Counted from the first letter of the stretch, positions 10,331-21,082 are shown. The stretch: DNA of 34,537 bases from Rhizophagus sp. LPA8_4_AMF (GCA_021464525.1 JADRCO010000403.1:1-34537), one strand, 5' to 3'. Program-made: numbers and translations. The notes: generated by a model not told the origin, from the letters alone.

Positions 10331-11815
10331 ATGATTTTACCTTATTTAACAGATGATTGTATTTATCACATTTTACAATACCTTCAAAATAGTATTTCAA
10401 CTTTATTTAAGTTAATCGATTTTGGTGTAAATCAACTATTCCTTTGCTTTATGCAAATCCTTTTGCAAATATGATTAAAAAAAATTACTTTATAACCTAG
10501 ACCTTAATTATTTGCTTTAACAAAGCAGAAATTTTATAATTGAAGAATCAAATTGGATTAAGCCAAATTAATAATATTAATTTTGATGAGGAGTACAAAC
10601 CATTATTTGAATATCCAAAATATTTGGAAAATTATAATTACTTTACAATAAATCTCGTTATTAATAAATGGTTTATGAGACATTGTTCATATTTATTAAT
10701 TTCTCAAATCAATATATGTGATATTTCCTCAATATTTCATCAATCAATTTTAAGTCAAAAGTAGAAACATTAAACAATTAGATATTTCATTACATTTATT
10801 TTATGAAGAAAGTTTTAAAATCCTAAATATTCAACATTTCACTTCAAATTTAACAAAATTAATACCATTATCATTAAAATTTTATTTAAATGGTACTGCC
10901 AATAATGAAATTGAACAAGAATTTTTAAGGAATATAATGAAGATTTGTTTAAATTTAGAAAATTAATAATTAAGCTTTCTCAAATTCAAAGATCATTATT
11001 ATTTCAACATGACACTTCCAATAATTTGTTCAATACTACTATAGAAAAGCTTTGTGCAATTATTAAAATCCAAAACAAACATAAAAGATTTAAGAGATAT
11101 AATTGTCATTCTTTGTTAATTTCATCCTTAGAATTTCAAAAGCATTCTTTAGTTCGTATTGAATTTATAAACATTAACTTTAGTAATGTTAATTTAAAAA
11201 GTTTTAATAATTTATAATTTGGAATATTTAATAATTGGATCATATTGTAAAGGTATATATAATTAAACCAATATGAGATTTTAAATTTTGCGCTCAAGGA
11301 ACTATAAATTATACGTAATAAATATAATGTTAATTAAATGATCAAATATTTAGGTGGATCATTACAAAAGATTATTAATTGAAAATCTTACAATTCCTCT
11401 TATTGATATTATATTAACGTATTGTCCAAATCTTATTTTATTAAAAACGATAATTACTAATGATCTATTGATTTTTCAGAGTATTAGCTAGATATGATTA
11501 GTGTTTCTCAAATATTGATGAATATTTTGTAAATTACCTATTAATATTAGTTAATATTAGTAAAATTTCTATTTGTTCTCATATTTCCAATTAGTTTAAT
11601 GAATTTTTAGAAAATTGTCATAATAGTATTAAAATAATTAATTAAATCATATTGTTGAATTCATATTTCTCAAAATTGGTTTAAATTATATTAAAAGAAG
11701 TAACTATAGTTTAAAGATTTTTGGTATGATGGAGTTGAATAGTAATTTGAATGGTGAGGAATTAAAATTATTGGATCAAATTAAAGCTATAGGAGTTAAA
11801 ATATCTGATTACTAG
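10331..11815 (+). pseudogene. Decayed F-box protein gene
   Basis: The ATG at 10331 opens with LPYLTDDCIYHILQYLQNSISTL, a typical F-box start. After about 27 codons the frame is lost; the next frame continues with VNRFWCKSTIPLLYANPFANM, the second half of the same F-box, so a small indel near 10410 broke the gene. Further pieces in changing frames follow: 10540-10764 (FEYPKYLENYNYF), 10790-10970 (LDISLHLFYEES), 10945-11217, and a C-terminal piece ending EELKLLDQIKAIGVKISDY at the stop 11813-11815. That end matches the tail type of the intact F-box gene at 7343. Original length would have been about 490 residues. At least four breaks are present, so it cannot encode a full protein. It is a relative of the upstream gene but not a recent copy. 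Confidence 0.82.
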
Positions 11816-13351
11816 CTCTTATAATCTATATAATACTGTATCTTAAGGTCCTTAAGATATATTTTTTTACTCTTTAAATATGGCTCCTTATTAATTATAA
11901 AACTATAGGATTCTAATGTGTCACCATCAGTTAAGAATGAATTTTTTATGATTTATAAATTTTTATTTTGTAATTGTTAAAATAATGAAGTACAGTAAAA
12001 AAATTTGAGGTGGGCATCCAAAACACCTACCTTAGTTTTGAATTATAGGAAGAGAGAGCCCTATGTCCAAAATTCAGAAGAAATTAATAGGTCCAAATGA
12101 AATGTATAAAAATATTTATACTAGAGAAACGGAATCTGGTATTAAATTCGAAGTGGCGCCTAAGGAACTTAGGTTCAGTTCCTGGGATGAGCAGTAATTC
12201 CCAATTACCGGCCAACGGGACGTGACGTCATCATCAAGCGTAGAAAGTATATAGTCCTTCGTTACACTTCAGACTAATAAATACAAAATAAATCAAACAA
12301 TAATGAATAAACCATTCACTGTTCTCTGTTTTGGAAAAAAAATACACACAAAACTTTGTAAAAATCCAACTCCAATGACGGTAAAATAACAGATTTTTTT
12401 AACATATTATTTTTAATATGTTTTATTATGTTCATAGTAGGATAACTTTATTTTCTTTTTGAGTTTGGATAATTGGATTGACCTGAAATTCTCAAATTTT
12501 AACCGTTTTAGGCCGGCATTATGAATTTGCCCAGAATTAAGAAATTTTGGCCAGGATTATAATTTAATGATCGTTATTTACATAATTTCCACTTATCTTT
12601 TACCATGTATTAAGTATTAACATAATTACATATTAACTAGGCAAAAATTACTTACATATTTAATCATATTAGTGTTTGGTGGGCAATTAATTTATTAGCA
12701 ATCATTACCTTTAATTTTTTATCGCAACTTGTACTAAATTTATATTATTCATTTTATCAAACACGATCATAGCTGCTATATAATATGTGCAAATGCTTAG
12801 TATAACATTATTTCTTTGTCAAATCATGTCCTGTTAATATACCAAACATTGTCGTCAAAAAAATGAAATTTTATCGAATTCAAATAAAAAAAGTAAATTC
12901 ATTCAGTCACATATTCAAATGGAGTGGTAAAGTTTGATTGTCAATTGTTTGATAATTTTTCTCCTGGTTAGAATATTACTATAAATTTTACTATATTGAT
13001 ACCCGACTGATTAATTTTATGATTGAACTACTGTATCTCAAAAAAAAGTAAGTTTTTTTTTCATTTTTCATTCATCATTATTTTAAATAAAATATATCAT
13101 TTTTAAAATTATCATTTTCATAGTATCAAATTTCTTTATAAAAACCCAACCTCGAAAACCTTTGATTTCAATTTTCTAAGTTCAATTCGTAACATTTACT
13201 TTAAATATAAACATTATAATGTCTCATTTCGAAAGTTTTAATTCCAAAACATTTTAAATTCAATATCATCACATTCCAAAATTATACATACATATTTATC
13301 TAAATTAAATCTTTCATTTTAGAACTGCATTGTTTTTTATCGTTTGTGAAT
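11816..13351. other. Intergenic region with dispersed repeat and upstream sequence of the secreted-peptide gene
   Basis: No coding frame. At 12223-12230 there is a perfect TGACGTCA palindrome (CRE-like) in a locally GC-richer patch (12150-12260) that also contains an AGGAAC/GTTCCT hairpin. A repeat unit with two copies of GGCC-GGATTA/GGCATTA lies at 12507-12564. TATAAAAA at 13137 and a TTTCATTTTAG acceptor-like sequence at 13311-13321 suggest a promoter and possibly a 5'-UTR intron for the gene at 13352. Confidence 0.5.
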
Positions 13352-13594
13352 ATGAAAGTATTTCTAATTATTGTTTTCTTTCTCATTATTAAAGTAATTG
13401 AAAGTTTACCATTATCTAGAAATAACGATCTTATTAATCATGTAAATAGATAACAATAAGCATCATTCATGGAATTATCAAGCTAATATAAATTCTAAAA
13501 GAGCCAACGTCGGTATTTTATAGAACAGAAACGTAACCATTATTCAGAGAACACCACCACCGACACTGACACAAACTTGTCCATCAATAAGTAA
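13352..13594 (+). CDS. Candidate small secreted peptide, two exons
   Basis: The ATG at 13352 opens a classic signal peptide (MKVFLIIVFFLIIKVIES, cleavage likely after about residue 18). Read straight through, the frame stops at 13451-13453 after 33 residues. If a 60-nt intron (13442-13501: donor GTAAAT, branch-like GCTAATA, acceptor CTAAAAG) is removed, the frame continues SQRRYFIEQKRNHYSEN and ends at TAA 13592-13594, giving 60 residues. The mature part has RR and KR dibasic pairs, the kind cut by Kex2-type proteases, and a Thr/Asp-rich tail. No cysteines are present. An acceptor 2 nt further on gives a shorter ending. This could be a secreted signalling or effector-like peptide, but it resembles no family I know, and the intron is inferred from sequence only. 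Signal peptide likely; gene model moderate. Confidence 0.45.
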
Positions 13595-13641
13595 TACCTC
13601 TTAAAATTTTTTATAAAACAGAAATGTAGTGAAGTAGACGT

Positions 13642-13782
13642 GGTGAAGTAGGCGGTATAGGTGGTGGTGAAGTATGCGGTGTCGGTGGTGGTGAAATAGG
13701 GGGTGTCGGCGGTGGTAATGGTGGTAGGATAGTAGCGGTGGTGGTCGTGGTGTTGACGGTGTAGGTGGTGTTGGTGGTAGTA
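13642..13782 (+). repeat. GTG-rich minisatellite, 24-bp units
   Basis: Three 24-bp units (13642-13665, 13666-13689, 13690-13713) read GEVGGIGG, GEVCGVGG and GEIGGVGG on the plus strand; GTG/GGT-rich sequence continues to about 13782. The reverse strand gives a His/Thr-rich open frame (13540-13803) that is a by-product of the repeat. The plus frame could once have been the C-terminal part of the preceding secreted peptide gene, but no good intron joins them. Confidence 0.7.
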
Positions 13783-15151
13783 CAACATACTAGATTTGAG
13801 CATTTTAGATTTTATACATTCACCATCTTAGATTAATAAACATAAATTCATTTTTATTTCTACGTACAAATTAAAAATGATGCAATAAATCCTATTGGGA
13901 GATTTTAAAAAATAAAAAATATAGCAAATTGCAGATACCGATTGATGATCACATACCGATTTACACAATTACACCGATTGCATACCGATTTACATACATA
14001 CCGATTTTATACAGATTTTCGCTGTTATCTAAACATGCGTATAGTAAGTACTCTTTTCGTAGAAAAAAATTTCTCCGTAGCGATTTTAAAAAATGTGTTC
14101 CGTTGCATTCTTAGTAAAGTTCTTATACATTCATTTAAACCTTTGGTGTTACTTAAATATTAATAGAGCACAACTTATCGAATTTTAAAATTTTTAATAG
14201 TGTGAATTTATTTCTCACCTGGGTGAGATTCGATATTCCTTACCCCAAGTCATAAATTGTCAAAAATGTCAAAAATGACATTTATAGCCTATCTTATAGG
14301 CAAATTTTCCTGTTCTACAATTAATACCTTAAGTCATAATTTTGAAGGATATACAAAGCTTATATTAAAAAAAAAAAAAGATTTTTCGTCAAAAATTACT
14401 AAACTCAATCTCAAAGAAGTTGCTAATTATTTTAAGGAGATAATCTAATTTTTAATTTACGTTCTATATAAAGTCATCTATTATAATTTTCTTTCATTAT
14501 ACACATTTATATCAATGAACAATTTGGTTACTTGACAATATTATAAATTCTTTATTTATTGATAGCAAATTTAAAATAGGCTGAAAAAATTGAATAATTA
14601 ATTAACAATAAAGGGAGTAGCTTGTGACGTGAGATGCAGCTTATTAAAGGTTGCTTAAAAAAATCATTATGCGGGCCATTTTACTAGTAAAAAAAAGAAA
14701 TGAGGTTCTGCGTCCGTGGTTCTGCGTCTTATATTGATACGCAAAAAATTGTGACAAATAATACATCCCGAAAAATAAATTATGAAATTTCGTAATTATA
14801 ATAACAAAAAATTATAACTAATATTCAAATTAAAAATGACTATCTAAAATAAATTAGTCATCAATTGCACTAATTCGTAAAACGATGATAAATATAATAC
14901 TCGTGCTGAACTATTATTTGGTTTTTATATTAAATTTTTAGATTGAGATGTCAAAATTTAACCGCTGTTCGCGATATTTGCCGATAAATTACGCAATAAA
15001 AAATTTTTTTTTATTTAATATTTTCAAAACATTTGACTAAAACTAGGGATAAATAAATCTGTGAGGTGCAGAATGATAAATATACGCTCTTGTAAGGGGT
15101 ATAAACATTATAACAGTTGGTTTACTATAAGGTCTCTAGTGCTGCATTGTG
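13783..15151. other. Intergenic region downstream of the P450 gene
   Basis: No supported gene. Contains the ACCGATT mini-array at 13935-14006, a TTTTACTAGTAAAA palindrome at 14679-14692 and a nearby GGTTCTGCGTC direct duplication at 14703-14730. The small open frames at 13929-14448 have no family features. Confidence 0.5.
13935..14006 (+). repeat. Short irregular array of ATACCGATT motifs
   Basis: ATACCGATT or ACACCGATT occurs at 13935, 13953, 13972, 13982 and 13998, that is five times in about 70 bp with uneven spacing (10-19 bp). It may be a degenerate minisatellite or a cluster of binding sites. Confidence 0.65.
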
Positions 15152-16860
15152 CTAAAATTTTCTAGGCTTAGCCCTAACCATTAATTCTGTACAAGTATTA
15201 ATAAAATCAGATTTATATTTTAATGGAGAATTCATATCAACTAATTCAATATCATATTTTCTATAAATTAAGATTAATAAACATTTTAATTCTATTATTG
15301 CCAATTTTCTTCCAGGACAAATTCTAATTCCTCCTCCAAATATTGGAAAAGTATTTTTCAGTTTTTTCTTTTCAAGTAAATATTTATCACTCTCTTCAAC
15401 CCTGTAAAATCTATCAGGATCAAATTTTTCAGGTTCAGTCCAATAATCTTTATGTTTCATTAATGCGGAAGCATACATTTGAAATGTAGTTCCTTCTGGC
15501 CAATCGTATCCTCCAACTTTGTCACTTTGAGAATTTACACGTCCAATAAAAAAAGCTATAGGAGAGTGACGATATACTTCTTTAGTAACTGCATCACAAT
15601 ATTCTAATTCATCAAGATCTTTATATGTTATTGGTCTTGTTAAGTCATTTTCAAGAACTGTATCAAATTCTTGTCTCAATCGTTGTTTCACTTCTGGATA
15701 ATGTCCAAGATAATATGCAACAAAGCAAACAAAATTCGCGGTCTATGATTTAAAAAAAAACGAGATTTTAAAAAATTTTGAAGAACATATTTTAAGTAAA
15801 ATAAAATTATTTATCTACTTACGGAATCAGTACCTCCGACCATTGCTTCGAGTATATTACCAAAAATTTCTTTATCAGTCATTGGTCTTAATAATTCAGC
15901 GTCGTCAGCATGTTTCACAGAGTTGATATCACGTGGCGTATTCGCAGTTATGAATGACGTCAACATATCATTACGAAGTGGTTGATCTAATGGTGTATTT
16001 TCAAGCTCAATCCTTCTTTCTTTAATAATGGTGTATAATTTATCAAATAAGTAATCTTTATTTTTCAATAATTTCTTAGCTTTTCCACTAATAAATGGAA
16101 TATAATTACGGCTGAACTTATTAAAAGCGAAAAAATAAAACATCCCTGCTAAATAAGTTTCAATTGATTCAATAAAATTTTTAGAATCGTTTGATTTTTC
16201 ATTTGAAGAATTACTATTATTGTCAATTAACATATTATAATAAGAAACGATAGCATCATTTTTTGTTCCGGTAGCAATTTTAAAAATCATTTCATTTGTA
16301 AATCTACGAATCCATTTTATAAGGTTTAATTCATAATCTTCACCAAGATTATTCCAATAAGATTCCATTTCATACCATAATTCATTTGTCCATTCAACAG
16401 TTTGACGATTGAAACTTGGAGTCATTATTGCTTGACTAAAAAATTGACGATTATATTTCCAAGATTTAAGATCATTATTAAATGCTACTCCTGCGTCATC
16501 AAGTCCATATTCCATGAATCCTCCGGTATTTTGTAATCTGAAAGGATATTTAGACTTTTTTGAAGGTGTATTCATATTTTCAATTAAATCGGGTTTACAT
16601 AGTATTATTAAACGTTGACCTGCTAAAACTATTTCATACATATCACCATATTTTTTATGTAATGATAATAACCAATCATCAACTCCATATCCAATTTGTT
16701 GATAAGCATTGCCAAGTATTGGAAGTGGAAATGGACCTGGTAAAGGATTAGGGCGTGTAAAATAACGATAATAAAAATGAGTCACGTAGATAATTGAAAA
16801 AATTATCAAGAGAGAAGGGATATTAGAAATTTCAAAAGATGAGATAATTGTAGTAATCAT
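15152..16860 (-). CDS. Cytochrome P450 monooxygenase, two exons, membrane-anchored
   Basis: Exon 1 is 16860-15823 (346 codons), exon 2 is 15742-15152; the 80-nt intron has donor GTAAGT and acceptor ATCATAG. The product is 542 residues, a normal eukaryotic P450 length. In order: N-terminal membrane anchor (about 15-31) and Pro-rich hinge (PLPGPFPLP, about 40-48); I-helix oxygen-activation motif GGTDST ending at residue 347 and split by the intron; K-helix ExxR as EVYR (401-404); DPDRF (454-458); heme loop FGGGIRICPG (481-490) with the heme-ligand Cys at 488. All key residues are present, so it should be an active endoplasmic-reticulum monooxygenase needing NADPH-P450 reductase. The substrate cannot be inferred, and I do not assign a CYP family. 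A fragment of a close paralogue lies at 20638-20925. Confidence 0.96.
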
Positions 16861-16947
16861 GTTTTAAAAACTATTAAAAGTATTAAAAAGATGAAGGGAA
16901 TGATAATTGATAATTGTGAATTAAAAACATTTTTGGAAAGTTCGGCT

Positions 16948-16957
16948 CTTATATATG
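16948..16957 (-). promoter_or_regulatory. Candidate TATA box of the P450 gene
   Basis: On the minus strand the sequence reads CATATATAAG, about 90 bp upstream of the P450 ATG at 16860. Position and sequence fit a TATA element; no other core element is recognisable. Confidence 0.5.
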
Positions 16958-17343
16958 TAAATGTGTCTAAAAATAAAGGTTAGACGATAATTTAATTTAA
17001 CCTGATTAAATGATTGCTCGCATAAAAAATTTAAATTAAAAGGTAAAAATCAAAGTTTTGCTTGAAGTACTAATTAGTACTAATCGTATTTTATCCTAAG
17101 TATACAATAATACCCAAAATTGGCATTGTATTTAATTAACGGAAAATTTATTTTTTAATCCCGAAAATCACGATATGCATTAACAATTAAAAGTTATTTT
17201 CGTTCGATCATTCTTTGAATAAGAACCTTTATTTAGCAATCTATATTACACTAGTGAATTAAATGATTTTCTAATACTTACCTTAATCGGAAACCCTACG
17301 TTTATACAGTGAATATAAATTACGTCTTAAATGAAATCAAGGA

Positions 17344-17438
17344 GATATTTTTATTGTATCAAGAATTTCTTCTGTAGATTTTATTGTATCAATAGTTTTT
17401 TACTGCGATATTTTTATTGTATCAATAGTGTCTGCTGC
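17344..17438 (+). repeat. Three-copy minisatellite, 30-33 bp
   Basis: Units at 17344-17376, 17377-17406 and 17407-17438 share GAT(AT)TTTTATTGTATCAA followed by a TTCTTCTG, TTTTTACTGC or TGTCTGCTGC ending. Confidence 0.75.
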
Positions 17439-18546
17439 GGATAAACAAAGAAAAAGTGCATAAAAGTAAAGGGAATTGCAAAACAAAATTTAAATACCAA
17501 ATTTCTATTTCTATACCAATACATAATTTAATTAATTTATCACGGCTCCGAGATTTCCGGCACTTACCAAATAAATCGAATAATTTACCCTCTGATGTAA
17601 GTAATTTTGAATTGTGTAACATGGAAACCGTGACATGCCTGCGCAGCTGCGCCATGCGCCCAAATCAATCCGGTTAAATCTAGCCCCAATTTATGAAATT
17701 TTGATTGGAGAATTTTTTATTATTTCACTTTTGGGATAGTATGAATGGCCGCAGAAGATCGTACTGAAAATTTTTTTTTTATGTCAAACTGCAAACGATC
17801 TGCAGTCAAAAAAATTATGTGAAAAAATCATTGTAACAAATAAACTATTTGAAACTTTGGAATAAATATTATGTACTAAAATATGTTGGTTCACATAAAG
17901 AGCATTATTTAAGGAATGAAAGTCGGGTATCAAAAAAAATTACTAATGATCGACATAAACTTCCCACCGAAATCACAATGAATTTTTTGCAGTCGACACA
18001 CGAATCACGAATTAATGTTTTTTATTTTTCCTTTTTTTTCAAAAAAATCAAAATTTTATATTTGTATATATATTTATATATTAATATATATATTGTTATT
18101 TATGGATCGAGCTACGACAGACGCCTTCTTTTTCTGATTCATGATTTTATTTTTTTTTTTACTAACTTTTTTTTTTTTGGTAATATTTATGTTATACATC
18201 ATACATTATAGGATGACTTTATAATTAAATTACTTGACTCAAATAACTAATCTGTGTTAGATAAATGTAATTAATTTAAAAACAGTTAATTAGTTATATT
18301 ATTATTAGTTCTGGGAAATTAAATTAATTTTAATGTAACATATTATAAATCTATTATTACACGTCTATTACGTTACAATTAACTATATATCTCATGAATA
18401 TAATTTACAATTTTTACAAAATTTTTTTTTATCATTTGATTTCAATCAATAAAATCCTTTTAATACTGTGTATCAATGTTCTCCATATAAATCAAAATTT
18501 TTTTGTTCACTAATATTACAGATTATTTTGATTAATTTAAGTTAAT

Positions 18547-18565
18547 CCCATCGCGAAACGATGGG
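18547..18565. other. Perfect hairpin CCCATCG / CGATGGG
   Basis: CCCATCG (18547-18553), five-base spacer CGAAA, CGATGGG (18559-18565). It is followed by AGTTATCCGGTATCACGTG, a string that recurs with one change at 24077-24095. The hairpin lies about 150 bp upstream of the recombinase pseudogene. It could be part of a small dispersed repeat; no terminator role is expected in a eukaryote. Confidence 0.55.
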
Positions 18566-18711
18566 CATTATAAGTTATCCGGTATCACGTGATTTTATTA
18601 ATTAAAAATAGTTATAAGCTTTTTTTTCCATTTTTAGCCTTTTCTTCTTGATAAACTCTTTTTGTTAAATAAACATTTTAATTATTATACACGTCTCTTG
18701 ACTCTCTTCTA

Positions 18712-19901
18712 ATGGAAAATATTAATTTTAATAACGATAATGTAAATTTTATTATTGTTATTAGTATTTCCAAAATTAATAACATAATATTTTAGTCATA
18801 TTTCAAACCAACAAAGCCACGTACCATAAATACAACTAGATGTACTGATAAATGGGTCAACATTTTGAATTCTTGGCGAAATCATGAAAATGCTGGCTAT
18901 ACATATACACTTGAATAACTTCTTCTAATGAACAAATTGAAAAGGAAATGTGTGAATTTAGTGTTAGAACAAAGAAAGGCGATAAATATTCAAGTGCTTC
19001 ACTTAAAAATGCAGTTGCTTCAATAAGCCGTCACCTTGAAAATTCAATACCACATTGGAACTATAATCTTTTGGATAAGAATAGTTTTCCAAAACTTCAT
19101 GCTACACTTGACGGTACTTTAAAAGAAATGAAATGACTAGAAATAGGCGCTGCAAAACCACATGAAGGTCTAACAAATGAGGAGGTAAACCATATTTTAC
19201 ACAATGATTCCATGTCTTCTAATGAACCTGAAGGATTGCTTAGAAGGGTTTTCTTGTGGATCTGTCTGCTGGGATGTCCGCGAGGTGGTGAACATTACAA
19301 ACTATTAATTGATCAATTCGAAGATACAGAAAAGGGATTTATTTTTAAAAAATTTCAACAAAAAAATGATCAAGGAGGATTAGAAGGAAACCAGCATACT
19401 TTTGAAATACCATTTCCATCGGACATTGAGGGATGAACCTGATGCAGATATTCGTAAGTATATTTCAAAGAGACCTCCAAATTGTATCAAAGAATTTTAC
19501 TTAGGGATTTCGAATACATCAGGTAAAATTGAGTTTATTTAGCAATTGGTAATTAATTTCTAAATGAATCTTAATTTATCATAATTTTTATTTTATTTTT
19601 TATAAAATTTCCAAAGGACAATGTTATCTTAATCGAGCACTTGGTGAAAAACGAATAGAGGGATATTTCGGGAAATTTGTTTAAAATGTGATATTGATAT
19701 ATCTGAAAGAAATATTTCTAATCATTCGGGACGAGATACAGCAATTCAGTCAATATTTGACGCAGGAAATGAAGAAATTGCTATTTCAGGACATAATTCA
19801 TCAGCTGGCGTACGAAATTACCTTAAAGTGATGATAAAAGTGACTTGACATGGATTGATTTTAGACTTAGAAAATTTATGCAAAAGCAATCAAAGAAATA
19901 A
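18712..19901 (+). pseudogene. Broken tyrosine recombinase gene (Crypton / DUF3504-like)
   Basis: A 54-nt intron (18742-18795, GTAAAT...TTTTAG) joins MENINFNNDN to SYFKPTKPRTINTTRCTDKWV. The reading then passes through a TAA/frameshift at 18916, the frame 18948-19133, an in-frame TGA at 19134-19136, the frame to 19433, a frameshift near 19430, a second intron (about 19523-19616) and frameshifts near 19675 and 19825, ending at TAA 19899-19901. The pieces line up as a tyrosine-recombinase catalytic domain: Arg in LLGCPRGGEHY, HSGR at about 19723 (H-x-x-R), GH at about 19789 and the final Tyr in VRNYL at about 19813. Tyrosine recombinases of this kind mobilise Crypton elements, and many fungi carry host-like relatives. 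The TGA falls where CGA (Arg) would suit, a C-to-T change. Five lesions make it non-functional. Confidence 0.8.
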
Positions 19902-20637
19902 GCAATATCTAATAGTCACGGACTAAGCATCGCATTATATTAAAATAGTTTATAATAGATAAAAATAAACTTAAGAAGTAAACAACACTTCAATATTAAT
20001 TTCTGTTTAATTTTCTAAATAAAGATCACAATCAATCATAATGAAATATGTATATTATTACAAGACACATGATTATTAAAAGTTTGTTAGTAAAATTATG
20101 TCGTTATAAAGTTGACTTTGCAGGAGGGTTAAATGAAAACTTTTGTAGTACATCCATTGCAACAGAAGTGCTACTGTGAGCGTACAAAGGGCGGGTAATA
20201 TTTGTCCTACGTTACTAATTAACTTAGAAATATCGCGAACTTGTACATTCGTATTAATTTGTGAAAAACAATCATCCAACTACAACCATACCACGTGACT
20301 CAAAAAATTTTGCTATGGCATCTTTAAATTAAATAGCGTATTATTTAATTAAATAACGTTTTAAGTCGTTTACGACAATTAATCAAATAATATCTCTTAA
20401 ACGTCAGTAATTCGTGGTACCATACCATTAAGACGGAGATAACAAAACTTAAAAAGATTGTGTATCAAAATAATTGTTTTGTTTAAATTTTGTGATAAAC
20501 ATGACATTGACAGGAGTATTACAGACTACAAAGTTATAATTATTAACTTGTTCTTTTGAATTTTCCTATTTCACAAATTCAGATATCTAATCCGTTGCAG
20601 TATAACAGAAATTTGATTCGTAACATCAATGCACCAG
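19902..20637. other. Intergenic region
   Basis: AT-rich; contains a CACGTG at 20292-20297. An open minus-strand frame at 20076-20279 has no ATG start and no family features. Nothing else is supported. Confidence 0.5.
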
Positions 20638-20925
20638 CTCCAAATATTGGAAAAGTGGGCTTCATTTTTTCTCTTTTCAAATAAATATTTATCACTTTCT
20701 TCAACTCTGTAAAATCTATCAGGATCAAATTTTTTAGGTTCAGTCATTAATCTTTATGCTTCTTCATTAATGCATTTGAAATGTAGTTCCTTCTGGCCAA
20801 TCATATCCTCCAACTTTGTCTCTTTGAGTATTTATACGTCCAATAAAAAAAGCTATATAGGGAGTGACGATATGCTTCTTTGGGTATAAACTGCATCACA
20901 ATATTCTAATTCATCAAGATCTTTA
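20638..20925 (-). pseudogene. Cytochrome P450 gene fragment (K-helix to pre-heme region)
   Basis: The plus-strand sequence from TCCAAATATTGGAAAAGT to CATCAAGATCTTTA is a damaged copy of 15335-15625 in the intact P450, same orientation. It covers the region of residues 386-482, from before the ExxR helix to just short of the heme cysteine. Small deletions and insertions (loss of bases in the region of TGGTCCAATAATC, an 18-nt gap before CATTTGAAATG, extra bases near 20880) break the frame. It has no exon 1, no heme loop and no stop codon of its own, so it is a dead fragment left by a partial duplication. Confidence 0.92.
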
Positions 20926-21082
20926 AATTCAGATTAAAGAATAACAAGACCAATAACATAATTGTAAAGTCGTCATATCAAATATGTGAAATTTGTAATC
21001 GTATACAAGACATCGAAAAATTGGACCAGTGACATAGTATTGACATTGACAATTTTATTCAACGGTAAACGGTTATAGTACA

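Larger units (their letters stand above)
16861..18711. other. Intergenic region between P450 and recombinase pseudogene
   Basis: No convincing gene. It includes the P450 promoter (TATA at 16948), a three-copy minisatellite at 17344-17438, a GC-rich palindrome GCGCAGCTGCGC at 17641-17652, an AT microsatellite at about 18057-18100 and a hairpin plus CACGTG at 18547-18591. The open frames at 17422, 17456 and 17849 are low-complexity or antisense to one another and show no family signature. Confidence 0.5.

Noticed and set aside
12150-12200. Possible tRNA or SINE promoter (GGTTCAGTTCC, B-box-like)
   Set aside because: The B-box has a mismatch at a conserved A, there is no cloverleaf and no A-box at a fitting distance; it is only a short AGGAAC/GTTCCT hairpin.
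13540-13803. Minus-strand His/Thr-rich 87-residue frame
   Set aside because: Produced by the GTG-rich minisatellite read in reverse; low complexity with no family signature.
14257-14448. Plus-strand 63-residue Lys-rich frame
   Set aside because: No domain, no signal peptide, and a composition expected from AT-rich DNA.
17849-18211. Plus-strand 120-residue frame
   Set aside because: The second half is encoded by a TATATA/TTTTTT low-complexity tract and there are no recognisable motifs.
20076-20279. Minus-strand 67-residue frame with a hydrophobic segment
   Set aside because: It starts at TTG, with a TAG immediately upstream; no ATG and no convincing upstream exon.
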